Source of the DNA: Halomonas sp. H10-9-1
GTDB lineage: Bacteria > Pseudomonadota > Gammaproteobacteria > Pseudomonadales > Halomonadaceae
Reading direction: 5' to 3'
Assembly (NCBI RefSeq): GCF_040147005.1
Contig: NZ_JAMSHO010000001.1
Coordinates: 434,001 to 498,000, forward strand
Length of the DNA stretch: 64,000 nucleotides
Shown here one piece after another: positions 55,078 to 64,000 of this stretch. The notes under the pieces are model-generated. The model ran no database searches, was not told the DNA's origin, and saw only the letters and a program-made list of their open reading frames with translations. The translations under genes were made by a program, and so were the position numbers. Each line of letters opens with the position of its first letter. Position 1 is the first letter of the stretch.

Positions 55078-57084
55078 ATGCAGATCCTGATGATTCCCGA
55101 GATCGGCCACTACGCCCTGGTGATCGCCATGCTGATGGCCGCCGTGCAGGGTGTGCTGCCACTGGCCGGTGCGGTCACCCGCCGCCCGCTGTGGATGGCC
55201 TACGCCCGGCCCATGGCGGCCGGGCAGTTGCTGTTCGTGGGCATCGCCTACGCCTGCCTGACGACCAGCTACATGCTGGACGACTTCAGCGTTGCCAACG
55301 TGGCCAACAACTCCAACTCCATGCTGCCCTGGTACTACAAGGTCAGTGCCGTGTGGGGCAACCATGAGGGCTCGGTGCTGCTCTGGAGCCTGCTGCTGGC
55401 CGGCTGGGGCTACTTCGCCTCGCGCTTCTCCGGTGAGCTGCCCCGCGACATGGTGGCCCGTGTGCTGGGCGTGCTGGGGCTGGTGGGCACGGGCTTCCTG
55501 GCCTTCGTGCTGGTCACCTCCAACCCCTTCGAGCGCCTGCTGCCCAACGTGCCGGGCGACGGTGCCGACCTCAACCCGCTGCTCCAGGACATCGGCCTGA
55601 TCATGCATCCGCCGATGCTCTACATGGGCTATGTGGGCTTCTCGGTCGTCTTCGCCTTCGCCATCGCCGCCCTGCTGGGCGGTCGTCTGGATGCGGCCTG
55701 GGCCCGCTGGGCGCGCCCCTGGACCAACCTGGCCTGGGCCTTCCTCACCGTGGGTATCGCCCTGGGCAGCTGGTGGGCCTACTACGAGTTGGGCTGGGGC
55801 GGCTGGTGGTTCTGGGACCCCGTCGAGAACGCCTCGCTGCTGCCCTGGCTGACCGGCACGGCGCTGATGCACTCCCTGGCGGTGACCGAGAAGCGCGGTG
55901 CCTTCAAGAGCTGGACCCTGCTGCTGGCGATCTTTACCTTCTCGCTGTCGCTGCTGGGCACCTTCCTGGTGCGCTCCGGGGTGCTCACCTCGGTGCATGC
56001 CTTCGCCAACGACCCCTCACGCGGCCAGTTCATCCTGATGCTGCTGGGCATCACTGTGGGCCTGTCGCTGCTGGTGTTCGCGTTGCGGGCGCCGCGGGTC
56101 GGCCACAAGGTCGGCTTCACCTGGCTCTCTCGCGATGCCCTGCTGCTGATCAACAACATCCTGCTGGTGATCATGACGATCACCGTGCTGATGGGCACCG
56201 TCTACCCGCTGCTGCTCGATGCCCTGGATCTGGGCAAGATCAGCGTTGGCCCTCCCTACTTCAATGCGTTGTTCGTGCCACTCACCCTGCTCCTCGCCCT
56301 GTTCATGGGGCTCGGCCAGGTGGCGCGCTGGAAGCAGACGCCAGTGAGCCTGCTGGTCAGCCGGCTGTGGCTGGCCGCCGTGGGTGCCGTGGTGCTGGGG
56401 GCAGCGCTGCCGCTGCTGTTCGCCGAGCGCTGGAGCCCGGCGGTGGCGCTGGGCCTGGTCGCGGCGCTGTGGATCGTGCTGCCGATGGTGCGCGACCTGT
56501 TCGAGAAGGCCCGCAACGCCAGCTCCGTGGGTGCCGGGCTCAAGAAGTTGTCGCTGGCCTACTGGGGCATGCAGCTCGGCCACCTGGGCGTGGCGGTGAC
56601 CATCGTCGGCGTGGCGGTGGTCTCCAATTACAGCATCGAGCAGAACGTGCGCATGGCACCGGGCGACAGCGTCGAGGTGGCGGGCTACACCTTCACCATG
56701 AACGAGCTATCCCGCCGCCAGGGGGCCAACTTCCTGGCCGATCGGGCGAACATCTCGGTTCGGCAGGGTGACAGCGGCCGCAGCTTCACCATGAACCCCG
56801 AGAAGCGTCTCTACCTGGCGACGCGCATGCCGATGTCCCAGGTGGCGCTGCGCCCCGGCTTCCTGCGAGACCTCTACGTGGCCATGGGCGAAGACCTGGG
56901 GGACGGCAGCTGGGCGCTGCGGGTGCAGTACAAGCCCTTCGTGCGCTGGCTGTGGCTGGGTGGCCTGTTGATGGCCTTCGGCGGGGTGCTGGCGGTGGTC
57001 GACAAGCGCTACCGGCGCCTGGCCACTGCGCCTGACCCCGAGAGTCGGACAGCCTCCGCGGCGGGCCGGGAGGTCAGCGCATGA
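55078..57084 (+). CDS. ccmF: Haem lyase subunit CcmF
   Basis: CcmF is the large polytopic subunit of the CcmFGH haem ligation complex. The 668-residue protein has about fifteen transmembrane segments, the conserved YYKVSAVWGNHEGSVLLW block, the periplasmic WWD domain (WGGWWFWDPVENASLLPWL), LSLLGTFLVRSGVLTSVHAFA with haem-ligand His, and a C-terminal soluble loop. It starts 14 bp after ccmE and overlaps ccmG by 4 bp. Confidence 0.97.
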   Translation: MQILMIPEIGHYALVIAMLMAAVQGVLPLAGAVTRRPLWMAYARPMAAGQLLFVGIAYACLTTSYMLDDFSVANVANNSNSMLPWYYKVSAVWGNHEGSVLLWSLLLAGWGYFASRFSGELPRDMVARVLGVLGLVGTGFLAFVLVTSNPFERLLPNVPGDGADLNPLLQDIGLIMHPPMLYMGYVGFSVVFAFAIAALLGGRLDAAWARWARPWTNLAWAFLTVGIALGSWWAYYELGWGGWWFWDPVENASLLPWLTGTALMHSLAVTEKRGAFKSWTLLLAIFTFSLSLLGTFLVRSGVLTSVHAFANDPSRGQFILMLLGITVGLSLLVFALRAPRVGHKVGFTWLSRDALLLINNILLVIMTITVLMGTVYPLLLDALDLGKISVGPPYFNALFVPLTLLLALFMGLGQVARWKQTPVSLLVSRLWLAAVGAVVLGAALPLLFAERWSPAVALGLVAALWIVLPMVRDLFEKARNASSVGAGLKKLSLAYWGMQLGHLGVAVTIVGVAVVSNYSIEQNVRMAPGDSVEVAGYTFTMNELSRRQGANFLADRANISVRQGDSGRSFTMNPEKRLYLATRMPMSQVALRPGFLRDLYVAMGEDLGDGSWALRVQYKPFVRWLWLGGLLMAFGGVLAVVDKRYRRLATAPDPESRTASAAGREVSA

Positions 57085-57614
57085 ACCGTCGGTTGATCCT
57101 GCTGCTGCCGCTTGCCGGTTTCCTGGCGCTGGCGGTATTCCTCTATCAGGGCCTGTCGCTGAACCCCTTCCATCGCGAGTCGGCCCTGATGGCGCGCGAG
57201 TTCCCCGAGTTCGACCTGGCGACCCTCAAGGAGCCCGAGCGGCGGGTCGGCCGTGACCTGCTGACCACCGGCGAGCTGACCCTGGTCAACGTCTGGGGCG
57301 AGTGGTGTCCCGAGTGCAAGCGCGAGATGCCGCAGCTGCTCGATCTCGCCGAGCGACACGGCATCCGCCTGGTCGGTATCAGCTGGAAGGATACCCGGGA
57401 GAAGGCGCTGGGCTTCCTGGAGGAGTTCGGCGACCCCTTCGAGGTCAATCTCTTCGACCCCGACAACGAGCTGGCCTTCGAGCTCGGCGTGTATGGCGCG
57501 CCGGAGACCTTCCTGGTGGATGGTGACGGAGTGATTCGCTACCACCACACCGGCTACATCGCGCCCAACGATGTCAGCGAGACGATTCTTCCGGAGGTGG
57601 AACAATGGCGCTGA
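57081..57614 (+). CDS. ccmG: Thiol:disulfide interchange protein CcmG/DsbE
   Basis: CcmG keeps apocytochrome c and CcmH cysteines reduced. The 177-residue protein has a signal-anchor helix (about 5-22) and a periplasmic thioredoxin fold with Cys76 and Cys79 in WCPEC, preceded by the CcmG-type LVNVWGEW, plus the acidic groove segment and YGAPETFLVDGDG with cis-Pro. Overlaps ccmF by 4 bp and ccmH by 10 bp. Confidence 0.96.
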   Translation: MNRRLILLLPLAGFLALAVFLYQGLSLNPFHRESALMAREFPEFDLATLKEPERRVGRDLLTTGELTLVNVWGEWCPECKREMPQLLDLAERHGIRLVGISWKDTREKALGFLEEFGDPFEVNLFDPDNELAFELGVYGAPETFLVDGDGVIRYHHTGYIAPNDVSETILPEVEQWR

Positions 57615-58087
57615 TGCGACGTCCGCGAGGCCTGGTCATGGCTCTCGCCCTGCTGTTGATCGCCGGCCTGGTCCAGGCCGCCGCCATCGAGGTGCGCGAG
57701 TTCGATGACCCGGTACTCGAGAAGCGCTACCACGACATCACCGCCTCCCTGCGTTGCCCGACCTGCCAGAACCAGGCGATCAACGACTCCGACGCGCCGG
57801 TCTCCGGTGACATGCGCGACCGCGTCTACCAGCTGTTGCTGGACGGGCGTGCGGATATCGAGATCCGCAACCATATGGTGGAGCGCTTCGGCGACTACGT
57901 GCTCTATAACCCGCGCCTCGAGGGGCGCACCTACCTGCTGTGGGGGCTGCCCGCGGTGCTGGGCCTGCTGGGCCTGGTGCTGGTTGGCCTGCTGGTGCGC
58001 GCCCGTCGCAATGCCTCCAACAGGGAGCTCTCCGCCGAGGAGCGTGCTCGCCTGGATGCCCTGATCAAACGCGAGAGAACCGAATGA
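57605..58087 (+). CDS. ccmH: Cytochrome c biogenesis protein CcmH
   Basis: CcmH presents reduced apocytochrome for haem attachment. The 160-residue protein has a signal peptide (cleavage near residue 26), the three-helix domain with LRCPTCQNQ (Cys51, Cys54), and a C-terminal transmembrane helix (about 110-130). It corresponds to the N-terminal half of E. coli CcmH; the TPR half is the separate downstream ccmI, as in pseudomonads. Confidence 0.96.
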   Translation: MALMRRPRGLVMALALLLIAGLVQAAAIEVREFDDPVLEKRYHDITASLRCPTCQNQAINDSDAPVSGDMRDRVYQLLLDGRADIEIRNHMVERFGDYVLYNPRLEGRTYLLWGLPAVLGLLGLVLVGLLVRARRNASNRELSAEERARLDALIKRERTE

Positions 58088-59325
58088 CCCTGCTGTGGAT
58101 CGCCTTCGCCCTACTGCTGCTGCCGGCCCTGTGGCTGCTGGTGGCACCGCTCAAGCGAGCCCGCGCGGTGCACGACGCCCAGCGTGACCATGAGATCAAC
58201 GACCGCTCCGCGGACCAGAACGTGGCCATCTACCAGCGCCGCCTGGCCTCCCTGGAGGCCGCCTTCGAGCGGGGTGATATCGATCGGGCCAGTTTCGAAG
58301 AGGACCGCCTGACGCTCGAGCGCGGCCTGCTCGAGGATACCGAGCGTCTCAAGCGTGCCCCGCTCAAGGCCTTCACCTCCGGGCGCCTGGCGGTGCCGCT
58401 GGTGATGCTGGCGCTGGTGGCGGCCAGCGTGCTCTGGTATCAGCGCGAGGGCGCCGAGGACGACCTGGCCCTGCTCGCCGTGCAGGAGGACGTGATGGCC
58501 CACCCGGAGGGATCGGCGCAGATGCTGTTGGAGCGCCTCGAGGAGCAGGCCGCCCGCCAGCCGGACAACCCCAACGTGTGGGGCATGCTGTTTCCCCTCT
58601 ATCGTGACGGCGGCCAAGGGGACAAGGCCATCGATGCCCTGGAGCGACTGATCGAACTCGAGGGCCGCGAACCCGCGCTGCTGGCGCAACTGGCACAGAT
58701 CGAATTCTTCGTCGCCGGCCGTCGACTGACCGAGCGCGTGCAGTCGCTGGTCGACGAGACCCTGGAGATGAACTCCAGCGAACCCACGGTGCTGGGCCTG
58801 TTGGGCATCGAGGCCTTCGACCGCGGCGCCTACCAGGAGGCCATCGACAACTGGCGGCGGGCCATCGCCGGCATGAACGACCCCGCTTCCGGCGAGGTCC
58901 TGCGCGAGGGTATTCGTATCGCCCAGCAGCGCCTGGGGCAGCCACCCGAAGGCGACATGGCGGCGCCCCAGGGGCCCGGCATCCGCGCCCGGGTCAGCCT
59001 GGCCGAGGCGCTCGCCGGACGTCTCGACGACGGGACACCGGTGTTCGTGGTCGCCCGGGACATGAATGGCGAATTGCCACCGCTGGCGGTGGCGCGCCTG
59101 ACGGTAGGCGACCTGCCTGCCGATCTGGTGCTCGATGGCCGCCACGCCATGTCGCCCCAGGCCAGCCTCGCCCAGGTGGAGCAGGCGCGCCTGGTGGTGC
59201 GGGTCTCGTCCAGCGGGCAGGCCCAGCCCCAGCCTGGCGACATGTACGGCCAGCGCGGCAGCGTGGTCGTGGGCGATACCACGGGCGAGCCGGTCGAGGT
59301 GGTGATCGATAGCGTGGTCGAGTGA
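58084..59325 (+). CDS. ccmI: Cytochrome c biogenesis TPR protein CcmI
   Basis: CcmI is an apocytochrome c chaperone. From ATG 58084, overlapping the ccmH stop by 4 bp (ATGA), it has 413 residues: two transmembrane helices (about 2-20 and 100-118) around a cytoplasmic loop with NVAIYQRRLASLEAA, then tetratricopeptide repeats (about 130-275) and a C-terminal periplasmic domain (about 300-413) with RVSLAEALA and VFVVARDMNG. Last gene of the ccm operon. Confidence 0.93.
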   Translation: MTLLWIAFALLLLPALWLLVAPLKRARAVHDAQRDHEINDRSADQNVAIYQRRLASLEAAFERGDIDRASFEEDRLTLERGLLEDTERLKRAPLKAFTSGRLAVPLVMLALVAASVLWYQREGAEDDLALLAVQEDVMAHPEGSAQMLLERLEEQAARQPDNPNVWGMLFPLYRDGGQGDKAIDALERLIELEGREPALLAQLAQIEFFVAGRRLTERVQSLVDETLEMNSSEPTVLGLLGIEAFDRGAYQEAIDNWRRAIAGMNDPASGEVLREGIRIAQQRLGQPPEGDMAAPQGPGIRARVSLAEALAGRLDDGTPVFVVARDMNGELPPLAVARLTVGDLPADLVLDGRHAMSPQASLAQVEQARLVVRVSSSGQAQPQPGDMYGQRGSVVVGDTTGEPVEVVIDSVVE

Positions 59326-59341
59326 ACGCTGTGGACGCCCG

Positions 59342-62833
<3,492 letters not shown>

Positions 62834-63058
62834 ACGCTTGAATGAAAGCCCGAAAAGGGGTAACAAGGAAGCATCACATGTTGCAATGCATGGAAGCAGG
62901 GGGATCATCGAAGGGCGATTGCGAAGGGCAGGTTCGGCTTGGCGTGGAAAATCGCCGATGCTTGACAAATAAAAACAGTGGCCCTTTTTTCGGCAATCGC
63001 GCTATGCTGGTGACGGACAACCATCTGGCATGGCGCCCTAGCGAAAGGCTGACGACCC

Positions 63059-64000
63059 ATGGAACTTAGAGAGTGGCTGATCATCCTGGGGTTGGCGCTG
63101 GTGACCCTCATCGTGGTGGATGGAGTGCGTCGCCTGCAGCGTCAACGACGTATTCCCCGCCTCGATGAGGTGGCGGAAGACGCCCACGGCACCGACCCCG
63201 ACGAAGAGGCCCGCAAGGCCGAAATCAACTGGGAACTGCCCAACGGAGGGGCGCGAGTCGTCAGGCCCGCCGATTACAGCCGTGTGCAACCCAAACCCAA
63301 GCTCGAGCGCCAGGAGCATCCTGGTCCATCGCGTGTGCTTTCCAGCTGGAAGTCTTCCGCCCCCCGGCAGGAGGTGCATGAGGCGGTAGCCGCCGAGCCG
63401 CTGGCGGCTCGGGTTGCCGCCGATACCGATGCAGCCCCCATGCCGTCGGCCGACAGGTCGGAAGTGGCGGCGTCACATGACGCTGTGCGCGGCGCGGCCA
63501 AGAGCGAGCCCGTGGCGGACGTACGGCAGCATGATGACAGCGAGACGGAAGCGCGTCGCGAGCCGACCCTGGCCGGCCTCGACGAGAGCGTGCCGCCCGT
63601 CGCCGCATCCGCGGAGCCGGCGGTCGATAACGGCGCCGAGCCACTGGCCGCCGATCCCCGGGATCACGAGGATGTCGACGACGACGAGCGCTACCGCCTG
63701 GTCGACTTCGATGGTGTCGGTGACTCCCTGAAGAGCGGCTCGAAGCGCATGGGCGCCTCGGTCCAGCGCTTCGGGGCTTCGCTGCAGAAGAGCCTGGCCG
63801 AGCGGCGTGAACATAAGCGCCTGGAGAAGGCGCGTCGCGAGGAAGAGAAGGCGCGCCGGGCGGCCGAGGAGGCAGAGCGTCGGCGGCAGGCCGACGTCGC
63901 CATCAACGAGCACGACGGCGATCCGCTCTTCGCGCCCTCTCGCCCGGCGTCCGCCGAGGCCAACGCGACGCAGGCCCCCGAGGAGGCCGTCCTGGAGGCG
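63059..64000 (+). CDS. zipA: Cell division protein ZipA, 5' part
   Basis: ZipA tethers FtsZ to the inner membrane at the division site. The frame opens at ATG 63059 (MELREWLIILGLALVTLIVVDG in two helical halves) and is still open at the window end, 314 codons. It has the typical N-terminal transmembrane helix with a very short periplasmic end (about residues 5-21), a basic segment RRLQRQRRIPR, and a long acidic Pro/Ala/Glu-rich linker. A second charged stretch at about residues 225-285 (RREHKRLEKARREEEKARR) is probably helical. The FtsZ-binding C-terminal domain lies beyond the window. smc-zipA(-ligA) order supports the call. Confidence 0.9.
   Translation, partial: MELREWLIILGLALVTLIVVDGVRRLQRQRRIPRLDEVAEDAHGTDPDEEARKAEINWELPNGGARVVRPADYSRVQPKPKLERQEHPGPSRVLSSWKSSAPRQEVHEAVAAEPLAARVAADTDAAPMPSADRSEVAASHDAVRGAAKSEPVADVRQHDDSETEARREPTLAGLDESVPPVAASAEPAVDNGAEPLAADPRDHEDVDDDERYRLVDFDGVGDSLKSGSKRMGASVQRFGASLQKSLAERREHKRLEKARREEEKARRAAEEAERRRQADVAINEHDGDPLFAPSRPASAEANATQAPEEAVLEA

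Noticed and set aside
62962..62990. TTGACA as promoter for zipA
   Set aside because: No acceptable -10 at 16-18 bp (only a T-run); TATGCT further on is 35 bp away.

Overview
The window is a GC-rich gammaproteobacterial chromosome segment, most like a Halomonas-type member of the Halomonadaceae. This is inferred from gene order shared with pseudomonads (ubiE-ubiJ-ubiB-hisE-tatABC; hslVU-SPOR-argS-priA-rpmE-malic enzyme-mrcA-pilMNOPQ-aroKB-gltBD), from an oadGAB sodium-pump operon, and from a dispersed palindromic intergenic repeat. It is a core-genome region. I see no insertion sequence, prophage, integrase or CRISPR array.

Layout. 1-371: 3' end of elbB, convergent with the minus-strand run ubiE-ubiJ-ubiB-hisE-tatA-tatB-tatC (471-5414). 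5508-12976, minus strand: a DUF971 gene, hslU-hslV protease, a SPOR-domain protein, argS and priA. 13162-14829, plus strand: rpmE and a short malic enzyme. 14920-17436: mrcA (PBP1a), minus. 17697-24387: pilM-N-O-P-Q-aroK-aroB (type IV pilus alignment complex and secretin, then shikimate genes). 25026-30991: gltB-gltD. 31276-35172: pyrG-kdsA-eno. 35368-35968: a GGA-rich CsrB/RsmZ-type small RNA gene convergent with fdxA. 36131-41080: mutS (minus), pncC, recA, recX. 41304-46094: alaS, lysC, csrA, tRNA-Ser(GCU) and two identical tRNA-Arg(ACG). 46236-50836: dusC (minus) and oadG-oadA-oadB. 50910-52012, minus: a YigZ/IMPACT gene behind a stand-alone LexA/UmuD-like S24 peptidase gene that carries its own LexA box. 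52187-59325: complete cytochrome c maturation operon ccmABCDEFGHI. 59342-64000: smc and the start of zipA.

How the parts relate. csrA and a probable CsrA-sequestering sRNA lie 10 kb apart, and a GacA/UvrY-like box sits upstream of the sRNA, so a Gac/Csr switch can be read from this window. recA and the S24 gene both carry LexA boxes. Tat export, Ccm haem attachment and quinone biosynthesis (ubiEJB) all serve respiration.

Points worth a second look: the sRNA with its upstream box; the HTH-less SOS peptidase; the pil operon, where two AT-rich blocks (pilM C-terminal half to pilP, and the secretin module of pilQ) sit inside GC-rich flanks and imply allelic exchange; and an inverted-repeat element present in three full copies plus a fragment.
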